Shown: piece after piece, positions 9,268-16,624 of the stretch
How the letters are laid out: each line of letters starts with the position of its first letter
Numbering within the stretch: the first letter of the stretch is position 1
Assembly (NCBI RefSeq): GCF_000186225.1
Contig: NC_014933.1
Coordinates: forward strand, 1,488,001 to 1,552,000
Origin: Bacteroides helcogenes P 36-108
Lineage (GTDB): Bacteria; Bacteroidota; Bacteroidia; Bacteroidales; Bacteroidaceae
Reading direction: 5' to 3'
DNA length: 64,000 nucleotides
Notes under the pieces: model-generated
Database searches by the model: none
What the model was told of the DNA's origin: nothing
The model's input: only the letters and a program-made list of their open reading frames with translations
Program-made: the position numbers and the translations under genes

Positions 9268-9340
9268 TGAACCGCTTGGGGCTCGAACCCAAGACCCCAA
9301 CATTAAAAGTGTTGTGCTCTACCTGCTGAGCTAGCGATTC
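9268..9340 (-). tRNA. tRNA-Lys (UUU)
   Basis: A 73-nt cloverleaf on the - strand. The acceptor GAATCGC pairs with GCGGTTC and the discriminator base is A. The D arm is TAGCTCAGCAGGTAGAGCA. The anticodon stem-loop is CAACA-CTTTTAA-TGTTG, giving anticodon TTT. The T arm contains GGTTCGAGCCC. CCA is not encoded. Confidence 0.95.
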
Positions 9341-9425
9341 AGTCCTTATTGCTGTTAAGCGGGTGCAAAGATAGGCACTTTTCTTTAAAAAGCAAGAAGG
9401 ATGATGAAAAAAGTTTGCATTATTT

Positions 9426-10550
9426 TTACTCCTTTTCTGCTATTTGTTGATTATCAGAAGTTTTTGCTTCGCTGATATTTTCCCTGTTGATAATGAAACG
9501 TTGGTAATAAGATAACATCAGTGTTGTGAGTGGAAGGGCTATGATCATGCCTAACATCCCCATTAATGACCCCCATACAGATAAAGACAGCAGGATGATA
9601 GCCGGGTTCAGGCCCGTAATCTTGCCCATTACACGCGGTACTATAAATCCGTCTTGAATGGCTTGTACAATCGCAAATACGGCTGTGGCCGAAGCGATAA
9701 TGATCCAGAAGTTTCCTCCCGTATCTGCTGCTTTCACTATGGCAAGCACGATGGTGGGGATAAAGCCGATGACTTGCAAATAGGGAACCATGTTCAGAAT
9801 GCCGATAAACAGTCCTAAGCCTATGGCCAAAGGAAAATCTATTATCAGAAAACCGATACTGAACAGAATACCTACACACAAGGCTACAAACGCCTGTCCA
9901 CGGAAATATTTATTCATGCCGTCTTTTACATCGTTCAGCAATCCCACAACGAAAGGTCTGTATTTTTGTGGAACGAGATGAGTCCAGCCTTCTGAAATGC
10001 TTTCATAGTCCAGCAGTATAAAGACGATGTACAGGAGGATTAGGAAGAATGTGAAGAAACTGAATAGCAGGTTGACGGATTCTGATAGTAATGACCATAA
10101 TTTGGGGAGTGTCTCTTTGATGGCATCCAGTAGATTCTCCTCTTTTAAAAGCTGGTTGAGGAATTGCATGTCAATGTTTTCTTTGAGGAATTCCGAAAGG
10201 GTTCGGGGGACATTGCTGTTGTAGATACCGTTAGAGAAATATTCTGTAAACAGATCCTTTACCCGTCCAAACTCCTGTATCATAGGAGGGACAAGCAGAT
10301 AAAAAGCAGTTCCTCCTATTGCTAAAAGAGTGAACAGAGCACAAAAAATGGAAATAATCCTGTTCTTCAGTTTCAGCTTGTATTGGAAAAATGTGACAAG
10401 AGGATAAATAAGGTAGGCAATGAGCCATGCGATGAAAAAAGGCAATAATACACTGCTTAAACGCTTTAGGAGCATAAGCATGCCGATAATGATGGCTCCG
10501 AGGATAATACCGCGAATAAAACTGTCGAAAGTAATCTTTTTGCGCTCCAT
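9426..10550 (-). CDS. AI-2E family transporter (PerM/YdiK-like permease)
   Basis: A 374-residue inner-membrane protein with about eight helices arranged in the family pattern: two N-terminal hairpins, a soluble stretch at about 75-145, and a C-terminal half with GLFIGILNMVPYLQVIGFIPTIVLAIV and the DGFIVPRVMGKITGLNPAIILLSLSVWGSLMGMLGMIIALPL signature. The family includes AI-2 exporters and Na/H antiporter-like members, so the substrate is open. It is followed closely by tdk upstream on the same strand (12-bp gap), so the two are probably co-transcribed. Confidence 0.9.
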   Translation of the reverse strand: MERKKITFDSFIRGIILGAIIIGMLMLLKRLSSVLLPFFIAWLIAYLIYPLVTFFQYKLKLKNRIISIFCALFTLLAIGGTAFYLLVPPMIQEFGRVKDLFTEYFSNGIYNSNVPRTLSEFLKENIDMQFLNQLLKEENLLDAIKETLPKLWSLLSESVNLLFSFFTFFLILLYIVFILLDYESISEGWTHLVPQKYRPFVVGLLNDVKDGMNKYFRGQAFVALCVGILFSIGFLIIDFPLAIGLGLFIGILNMVPYLQVIGFIPTIVLAIVKAADTGGNFWIIIASATAVFAIVQAIQDGFIVPRVMGKITGLNPAIILLSLSVWGSLMGMLGMIIALPLTTLMLSYYQRFIINRENISEAKTSDNQQIAEKE

Positions 10551-10562
10551 ATGGTGTTGAAG

Positions 10563-11183
10563 TTAAGGTTGTCGGTCTATTGGGCTTGCCGCTTGTTGAT
10601 CTTCCCTGATGGCCCGTTGATAGCATTCGCGGCACAGGGGCTCGTATTCGGCGGTCTCTCCTAATAGCACCTGCTTGTCATTCTTGACGGTACGGTGAGA
10701 AAAGGAAGCCAGTTGACCACATTTTACACAAATGGCATGCACTTTAGATACTTCGTCCGCGATGGCACATAGTCCCGGCATCGGACCGAATGGTATGCCA
10801 CGAAAATCCATGTCCAGTCCGGCAACAATGACACGTACACCGTTATTGGCAAGCTGATTGCATACTTCAATCAGACCGTTGTCGAAAAATTGCGCTTCAT
10901 CAATACCTACCACATCAATTTCGGAAGTGAAAAGCAATATACTTGCTGATGAGTCTATCGGTGTGGATGCAATGGAGTGACTGTCATGTGATACGACATC
11001 CTCATCAGAGTAACGTGTGTCTATGGCCGGTTTGAATATTTCTACCCGTTGTCTGGCAAATTTTGCGCGTTTGAGACGCCGTATCAGTTCTTCCGTTTTA
11101 CCGGAGAACATCGATCCGCAAATAACCTCAATTCTTCCTCTGCGTTTGGTTTCCTGGATATGATCTTCTGAGAATAATACCAT
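10563..11183 (-). CDS. tdk: Thymidine kinase
   Basis: Phosphorylates thymidine with ATP for pyrimidine salvage. The 206-residue protein starts at the ATG at 11183 ([10 protein letters not shown]); the frame to 11246 adds a run with no family likeness. It has the P-loop [11 protein letters not shown] (about 22-32), the DEAQFF Walker B-like motif, a lasso region with [13 protein letters not shown], and zinc-binding cysteines in CVKCG and CRECY. This is a type II (TK1-like) enzyme of usual length. It is co-directional with the AI-2E permease gene downstream. Confidence 0.95.
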   Translation of the reverse strand: MVLFSEDHIQETKRRGRIEVICGSMFSGKTEELIRRLKRAKFARQRVEIFKPAIDTRYSDEDVVSHDSHSIASTPIDSSASILLFTSEIDVVGIDEAQFFDNGLIEVCNQLANNGVRVIVAGLDMDFRGIPFGPMPGLCAIADEVSKVHAICVKCGQLASFSHRTVKNDKQVLLGETAEYEPLCRECYQRAIREDQQAASPIDRQP

Positions 11184-11292
11184 GTTTCTAAGTGCTATTT
11201 TAGACGCAAAAATAATACTTTTGTTTGCTTTCCAGTATTTTTTCATTATTTATTTCTACATTTGTGGCGTTAACACGGATGGTGTAAAGGAT

Positions 11293-11742
11293 ATGCAAAC
11301 CTTATTAGATGATATAGAACTGGACATTCAGGAATTGAAGTGCTTGATGCAAGCAGTTTCAAAAGATGCCAATCCGGCATTGAAAATAGTGGCCAAACGA
11401 AATATTCAGCAAATGAGAACTCGTTTGGATATGCTGCAAGAATTGCTGGAGGGGATGTCCGTAGCTGTTACGGAGCCTGTGTCTTCGGAATCTTCCATCC
11501 TGGCGGAGCGTATCAAGCCCGCTACAAACTTACGCCATGCCATCAGTCTGAATGATTCATTCCGTTTTACAAGAGAACTTTTTGGCGGAGATGCCACCCG
11601 CATGAATGAGATGGTGCGTTCTTTAGGCGAAGCATCTTCTTTGGACGAGGCTATGGATATTTTCAATTCGGAAGTACATCCGGATGAGGAGAGTGAGGCG
11701 GTAGCCGATTTTATAGATCTTCTTAAAAAGAATTTCAGTTAA
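11293..11742 (+). CDS. Conserved hypothetical helical protein
   Basis: A 149-residue acidic, mostly helical protein starting at the ATG at 11293 (MQTLLDDIELDIQELK). I do not recognise a domain. It has no signal peptide or membrane segment. The N-terminal 60 residues look coiled. The second half (FTRELFGGDATRMNEMVRSLGEASSLDEAMDIFN) resembles a small helical bundle. A -7-like TACATTTG sits at 11257-11264. It precedes rsmI by 13 bp, so the two probably share a transcript. The function is unknown. Confidence 0.7.
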   Translation: MQTLLDDIELDIQELKCLMQAVSKDANPALKIVAKRNIQQMRTRLDMLQELLEGMSVAVTEPVSSESSILAERIKPATNLRHAISLNDSFRFTRELFGGDATRMNEMVRSLGEASSLDEAMDIFNSEVHPDEESEAVADFIDLLKKNFS

Positions 11743-11755
11743 TTCAACGAAGCGT

Positions 11756-12430
11756 ATGGGAAAACTTTATGTAGTGCCTACACCGGTAGGGAATTTGGAA
11801 GATATGACATTTCGCGCTATCCGTATTTTGAAGGAAGCCGATTTGGTTCTTGCAGAAGATACCCGTACTTCCGGAATATTGTTGAAGCATTTTGATATAA
11901 AGAACAGCATGCAGTCTCACCATAAGTTTAATGAACATAAGATGGTGGAAAGTGTTGTTAATAGAATAAAGGGTGGCGAAACTGTCGCTTTGATTTCGGA
12001 TGCCGGTACTCCCGGCATATCAGATCCCGGTTTTTTGGTGGTTCGCGAATGTGTCCGTAATGACATAGAGGTGCAGTGCTTACCGGGAGCGACAGCTTTT
12101 GTTCCGGCATTGGTGACTTCGGGGCTTCCTAATGAAAAATTCTGTTTTGAAGGTTTTCTTCCGCAGAAAAAAGGACGTATGACCCGCCTGAAAGCATTGT
12201 CTGAGGAACGTCGTACTATGGTATTTTATGAATCACCTCATAGGTTGGTAAAGGCGTTGACGCAATTTGCCGAATATTTTGGGTTGGAACGTCAAGCATC
12301 TGTTTCGAGAGAAATTTCTAAAATACATGAAGAAACGGTACGCGGCACTCTTGGCGGATTGATAGAACATTTCACAGCCAATGAACCGCGCGGTGAGATA
12401 GTAATTGTAGTAGCAGGAATAGACGATTAA
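11756..12430 (+). CDS. rsmI: 16S rRNA (cytidine1402-2'-O)-methyltransferase
   Basis: A SAM-dependent tetrapyrrole-methylase-fold enzyme that 2'-O-methylates C1402 in the decoding centre of 16S rRNA. The family start KLYVVPTPVGNLEDMTFRAIRILKEADLVLAEDTRTSG is intact, followed by LISDAGTPGISDPG (about 81-94), the LPGATAFVPALVTSGL loop and FEGFLPQKKG. Its 224 residues make it slightly shorter than the E. coli protein, as is common in this phylum. Confidence 0.95.
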   Translation: MGKLYVVPTPVGNLEDMTFRAIRILKEADLVLAEDTRTSGILLKHFDIKNSMQSHHKFNEHKMVESVVNRIKGGETVALISDAGTPGISDPGFLVVRECVRNDIEVQCLPGATAFVPALVTSGLPNEKFCFEGFLPQKKGRMTRLKALSEERRTMVFYESPHRLVKALTQFAEYFGLERQASVSREISKIHEETVRGTLGGLIEHFTANEPRGEIVIVVAGIDD

Positions 12431-12465
12431 ATAACTTCATTAACAAAAACGTAAAACAAAAGCGT

Positions 12466-13326
12466 ATGAAAAAGTTAGCAGTTTTAATTGTATGCGCAGC
12501 CGTAATGGCTTCGTGTGACAGCTTCTCTGGTGGTAGCAAAGACCAGTTGAAAGCTGAAAATGATTCTCTTTTGATGGAACTGACTCAGCGTAATGCTGAA
12601 TTGGATGAAATGATGGGTACTTTCAATGATATTTCTGAAGGATTCCGCCAAATCAATGCTGCGGAAAGCCGCGTGGATTTGCAACGTGGCGCCGTAGCAG
12701 AAGGTTCTTTGAGCGCAAAACAGCAAATAACCTCTGACATTGAATTTATCCGTAAACAAATGGAAGACAATAAGGAGCAAATTGCTAAGTTGCAGTCTAT
12801 GTTGAAGAATAGCAAGAACAACTCTGCGCAATTAAAAAGAGCCGTTGAGTCTTTGACTCAGGAATTGGTTGCGAAAACTCAGCGTATCGAAGAATTGCAA
12901 GCTGAATTGGCTTCCAAAAATATCCGTATTCAGGAACTGGACGCAGCCGTGACAGGTTTGTCTGCCGATAAGGCAACGTTATCCGCCGAAAATGAGGCTA
13001 AATCAAAAACAGTTGCCGAACAGGATAAGGCCCTGAATTCAGCTTGGTTTGTATTTGGAACAAAGAAGGAGTTGAAAGACCAGAATATCCTGAAGAAAGG
13101 AGATGTTTTGAAGGATGGAGATGTCAATAAGGATTACTTTACGCAGATTGATGTCCGTACTACCAAAGAGATCAAATTGTATTCTAAGAGTGCTGAACTT
13201 CTGACTACTCACCCGGCGGGCTCTTATGCTTTGGAAAAAGATGACAAAGGGCAGTTGACCTTGAAGGTAACGAATCCGAAAGATTTTTGGAGTGTGTCCA
13301 AGTATCTGGTAATTCAAGTGAAATAG
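12466..13326 (+). CDS. Coiled-coil lipoprotein of unknown function
   Basis: A 286-residue protein. Residues 1-17 form a lipoprotein signal with lipobox VMASC (Cys16 or nearby), so it should be membrane-anchored and periplasmic or surface-exposed. Residues 25-190 are heptad-rich coiled coil (LKAENDSLLMEL, IAKLQSML, RIEELQAELASK). The C-terminal 90 residues form a compact domain (SAWFVFGTKKELKDQNILKKGDVLKDGDVNKDYF). Similar proteins in this phylum have been annotated as Cbp1-type adhesins, but I cannot confirm that from motifs. It follows rsmI by 35 bp. Confidence 0.65.
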   Translation: MKKLAVLIVCAAVMASCDSFSGGSKDQLKAENDSLLMELTQRNAELDEMMGTFNDISEGFRQINAAESRVDLQRGAVAEGSLSAKQQITSDIEFIRKQMEDNKEQIAKLQSMLKNSKNNSAQLKRAVESLTQELVAKTQRIEELQAELASKNIRIQELDAAVTGLSADKATLSAENEAKSKTVAEQDKALNSAWFVFGTKKELKDQNILKKGDVLKDGDVNKDYFTQIDVRTTKEIKLYSKSAELLTTHPAGSYALEKDDKGQLTLKVTNPKDFWSVSKYLVIQVK

Positions 13327-13432
13327 TATTTATACGATATTTTTTAGATAATACTCAGGTTGCCGCAGATTTGCACAAGTATGATTCTTGGTGCAGGTCT
13401 GTGGCAATTTGTTTTTTGATATCACACTCATT

Positions 13433-14125
13433 ATGGTTTATAAGAATCTGTTTTTTGATCTTGATGATACATTGTGGGCATTTTCTATAAATGCCCGTGA
13501 TACTTTTGAGGAAATGTATCTGAAATACGGTTACGACCGCTATTTTCAATCTTTTGAGCATTATTATACTCTTTATCAACGCCGTAATCTGGAGTTATGG
13601 GAAGAATATGGAGAGGGAAAAATCACCAAGGAAGAACTGAACCGTCAGCGTTTCCTATATCCGTTGGAGGCAGTGGGAGTGAATGACACTGCTTTGGCAA
13701 AAGCCTTTTCAAATGATTTCTTTTCTGTGATTCCGACCAAAAAGAAATTGATGCCACATGCCGCCGAGGTTTTGGAATATTTGTCGTCAAAATATAATCT
13801 TTATATTCTTTCCAATGGTTTTCAGGAGCTTCAGTGTCATAAGATGCGTTCGGCAGGTATCAGCCATTTTTTCAAAAGAGTAGTTTTGTCTGATGATATT
13901 GGTGTCTTGAAGCCTTGGCCTGATATTTTCTATTTTGCTTTGTCTGCTACTCAATCGGCTTTGCACGATTCTTTAATGATAGGTGACAGTTGGGAAAATG
14001 ACATAGTCGGAGCAAAAAATGTCGGAATGCATCAGGCGTTTTACAATCCGGATAAGAAAATGGAGTTGCCTTTCCAGCCTACTTATCAGATTTCCGACCT
14101 AAAAGAATTAATGCAATTTCTGTGA
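13433..14125 (+). CDS. yjjG: YjjG-family noncanonical pyrimidine nucleotidase (HAD)
   Basis: A 230-residue HAD hydrolase. The start at 13433 (MVYKNLFFDLDDTLWAF) places the catalytic DxDxT motif (FDLDDT) at residues 8-13; the frame open to 13388 adds nothing family-like. Motif II is ILSNGF, with K in the region before GVLKPWPDIF, and motif IV is IGDSWENDIVGA. YjjG enzymes dephosphorylate nucleoside monophosphates, including damaged or noncanonical pyrimidines, thereby cleaning the nucleotide pool. Confidence 0.88.
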   Translation: MVYKNLFFDLDDTLWAFSINARDTFEEMYLKYGYDRYFQSFEHYYTLYQRRNLELWEEYGEGKITKEELNRQRFLYPLEAVGVNDTALAKAFSNDFFSVIPTKKKLMPHAAEVLEYLSSKYNLYILSNGFQELQCHKMRSAGISHFFKRVVLSDDIGVLKPWPDIFYFALSATQSALHDSLMIGDSWENDIVGAKNVGMHQAFYNPDKKMELPFQPTYQISDLKELMQFL

Positions 14126-14143
14126 AAATGTAAGATTTAGTTG

Positions 14144-14151
14144 TATTTTTG
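14144..14151 (+). promoter_or_regulatory. Possible promoter -7 box for the MarC gene
   Basis: TATTTTTG, with a weak TTTCTG about 21 bp upstream (14117-14122). It is 27 bp ahead of the MarC start and just past the yjjG stop. Confidence 0.4.
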
Positions 14152-14177
14152 CCAAAATAAACGTATAAAATACAGTT

Positions 14178-14822
14178 ATGGAGACAATCTTGCCTTTCGC
14201 TTTGCTTTGTTTTACTTCCTTCTTTACATTGACAAATCCTCTTGGAACCATGCCGGTTTTTCTGACCATGACGCATGGAATGACGGATAAAGAACGGCAG
14301 TCAGTGGTGTCACGTGCCACATTGGTGGCTTTTATTACCATTATGGTCTTTACCTTCGCCGGACAGTTTCTTTTCAAGTTTTTCGGCATTTCCACAAACG
14401 GATTCCGTATTGCGGGTGGAGTAATCATCTTTAAGATTGGTTTTGACATGCTTCAGGCGCGTTATACTCCGATGAAGCTGAAAGATGAAGAAATCAAGAC
14501 CTATGCTGATGACATCTCGATTACTCCTCTTGGCATTCCGATGCTTTGCGGGCCGGGGGCAATAGCCAATGCCATCGTATTGATGCAGGATGCTCATACT
14601 ATTGAAATGAAAGGTGTCCTGATTGGTATGATTGCATTTATCTATTTGATTACTTTCTTTATTTTGCGTGCTTCTACACGGCTGGTCAATGTTCTTGGCG
14701 AAACAGGTAATAATGTGATGATGCGCCTGATGGGACTTATTTTGATGGTCATTGCTGTGGAATGTTTTGTCAGTGGAGTGAAACCGATATTGGTCGATAT
14801 TTTGAAGGAAAGATTGACTTGA
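14178..14822 (+). CDS. MarC family integral membrane protein
   Basis: A 214-residue protein with six predicted helices and the MarC family pattern: FFTLTNPLGTMPVFLTMT near 16-33, and TPLGIPMLCGPGAIANAIVL near 115-134. The role of the family is poorly defined; the old link to multiple antibiotic resistance has not held up. It lies in the inner membrane and appears monocistronic. Confidence 0.9.
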   Translation: METILPFALLCFTSFFTLTNPLGTMPVFLTMTHGMTDKERQSVVSRATLVAFITIMVFTFAGQFLFKFFGISTNGFRIAGGVIIFKIGFDMLQARYTPMKLKDEEIKTYADDISITPLGIPMLCGPGAIANAIVLMQDAHTIEMKGVLIGMIAFIYLITFFILRASTRLVNVLGETGNNVMMRLMGLILMVIAVECFVSGVKPILVDILKERLT

Positions 14823-15051
14823 TTGTTATTGCATTCTTCACCTTCCTTACTTTCGATAAAAGAAGGTAAGGAACATATAAAGCCTTTGATGTGATATTAT
14901 ATTTTTGTGTAGAAGATGATGTAGCTGTCATACTCAGAGAAACTTGTAGAAAGAGCAAAAAATAGGAATTCTTCAAAAAGCAGGAAATTATATTTTTTAT
15001 TTTGTGCGTTTCTGCACAGTCGGTGAGAGAAGTGCTTTAGTACACAATATA

Positions 15052-15083
15052 GAAGACCGCCCGCTTCGCAGCGTACGGTCTTC
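15052..15083 (-). terminator. Terminator hairpin after the silent susC/susD cassette C
   Basis: GAAGACCG (15052-15059) pairs with CGGTCTTC (15076-15083), with further pairing inside. It lies about 70 bp past the susD stop on the - strand. Its flank is the same 24-bp sequence that precedes the terminator of the expressed susD at 32.1 kb. Confidence 0.55.
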
Positions 15084-15084
15084 A

Positions 15085-15108
15085 AAAAACACTTTATTTA
15101 TAAAAACA
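15085..15108 (-). repeat. Outer 24-bp inverted repeat, left copy
   Basis: Read on the - strand this 24-mer (TGTTTTTATAAA... ending GTGTTTTT) is identical to 32064-32087 on the + strand. Both copies lie between a susD stop and a terminator hairpin, so they bracket the whole 17-kb locus in inverted orientation. Confidence 0.8.
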
Positions 15109-15149
15109 TGTGTTCTGATATCATCACTTCAAATGACATATGCAAAATC

Positions 15150-16613
15150 TTATTGCCAGTTTCCTGTCAAATTAGAATTTGAATTCAAGTCATTGTTCGG
15201 AATCTCCCATATCACACGTTTATCATTAGCAGCCTTAGACAGCTCTGTATAGTCGGCTCCAGACATCAAAATTGATGAATTCTGAGAATCGTGACGCTGA
15301 ATGTTGTCATGCCATCTTTTTAGGTCATTCAGACGTTGACCTTCACCTATAAATTCACGAATCCATTCATTCTTTATATCCTTAAATAATTCTTCCCCAG
15401 AGGAAGCTATTATACTGGCTCCCCTTTGAACTCTCAGTTGATTCAGATATGTAGCCGCATCTGCATCTTTTGCCAGATAAGCAGCTTCGGCAGCTATCAA
15501 ATAGGCTTCAGCGGCACGGAATATTTTCGGCATTTGATAATATTCATATTCGGACTTCTTCAATGCTGGATTTCCTGGATATTTATTTAGCATATATACA
15601 TCATCTGCTTCAGTTTCCAAACAAGTGATTTTGTCTTTACGATAGAATATTTCTTTGCGGATGTCACCTTTTTCATAAAGGTCAAGAACCCATTTTGCAG
15701 GAACAAAGTCGGGATTGAAGCTTTTTGTGGCAGTGTTGTACGAAAGGTAAATACCGATGGAATTGTCACGTTCGTCCACAGACTGGAAAACCTTGAAAAT
15801 TATTTCTGAGCTTTCATCATTTAGCCACATATTACTAAAGGATTCGACATCTTTATTCAAAGGATATTTAGCTATCAATCCTTTAGCTAAGGCAATAGCT
15901 TCGGAATAGTTGTGCATGTACAAATCAACTCTTGCCTCAATAGCGTTTATTACATCTACCGTGAAATAAATAGAGTTAGCTTCACCAGGTGTAGTTAAAT
16001 AAGTGCGTGCTTCGGAAATGTCTTTCTTAATCTGCCTATAAGTGTCTTCTAATGTTGAGCGAGATGGTTTCTCTTCTGGCTTCATGGTAAGCACCAAGGG
16101 GAGTCCATTGTCTGTTCCGGCATTGGCTGGTTCATAGTCCTTGGCAAAGCGTAGAGCTAAAGTGTGATAGCAGATAGCGCGCATTAAAAAGGCTTCCCCT
16201 TTTATAGTATTGAGAGTTGCTTTTTCTTTATCGTCTTTGGCGGTAAGTTTGTCTATGTTCTCAATGATATTGTTGCAATTATTGATGACGAAATAATTAT
16301 ATTGCCAGATATGTTCTATATCATACTGCGCTGCTGTGAAGTCCCAGCGATGCATGTCGCCGCCACGGTTAGAAAAAGATATAGTTGCGTTGAACAAGTC
16401 TGATTGCTGATCTGCGGTATAAGTGTAGATTCCTCCATTCACTGATTTGAAATAGGAATAAATGCCATTGCGGAATTTGACCGCATCATCCACTGTAATC
16501 CAAGCTGTCTCTGTTGAAATGCTGTCATTGGGAAATTGATCTAAATCACAGGATGTAACAGTAAGGATAAGTGAGGAAGATAATATTATTGTTTTGAAAA
16601 TGTTACGCATCAT
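15150..16613 (-). CDS. SusD/RagB family lipoprotein, cassette C
   Basis: A 487-residue surface lipoprotein with signal peptide and lipobox (LTVTSC), then the SusD opening DLDQFPND. The central half shows the family's TPR-like helices (KGEAFLMRAICYHTLALRFA near 130-149). The C-terminal part has the conserved WIREFIGEGQRLNDLKRW. SusD proteins cap their SusC barrel and bind its ligand. It lies 11 bp behind silent susC copy C and has no promoter of its own that I can see. It would be expressed only if the shufflon places the promoter-bearing head in front of cassette C. Confidence 0.9.
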   Translation of the reverse strand: MMRNIFKTIILSSSLILTVTSCDLDQFPNDSISTETAWITVDDAVKFRNGIYSYFKSVNGGIYTYTADQQSDLFNATISFSNRGGDMHRWDFTAAQYDIEHIWQYNYFVINNCNNIIENIDKLTAKDDKEKATLNTIKGEAFLMRAICYHTLALRFAKDYEPANAGTDNGLPLVLTMKPEEKPSRSTLEDTYRQIKKDISEARTYLTTPGEANSIYFTVDVINAIEARVDLYMHNYSEAIALAKGLIAKYPLNKDVESFSNMWLNDESSEIIFKVFQSVDERDNSIGIYLSYNTATKSFNPDFVPAKWVLDLYEKGDIRKEIFYRKDKITCLETEADDVYMLNKYPGNPALKKSEYEYYQMPKIFRAAEAYLIAAEAAYLAKDADAATYLNQLRVQRGASIIASSGEELFKDIKNEWIREFIGEGQRLNDLKRWHDNIQRHDSQNSSILMSGADYTELSKAANDKRVIWEIPNNDLNSNSNLTGNWQ

Positions 16614-16624
16614 ATTGTTTATTT

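Larger units (their letters stand above)
14823..15149. other. Intergenic region with convergent transcript ends
   Basis: No gene is seen. It holds an 8-bp dyad, TTCCTTAC / GTAAGGAA (14843-14850, 14866-14873), a weak end signal for the MarC gene. It also holds the hairpin at 15052-15083 and the outer 24-bp repeat at 15085-15108 belonging to the shufflon. Multiple stops occur in all frames. Confidence 0.5.

Noticed and set aside
9157..9303. N-terminal extension of the EamA transporter
   Set aside because: Would translate through a terminator and into tRNA-Lys; the membrane protein starts cleanly at 9156.
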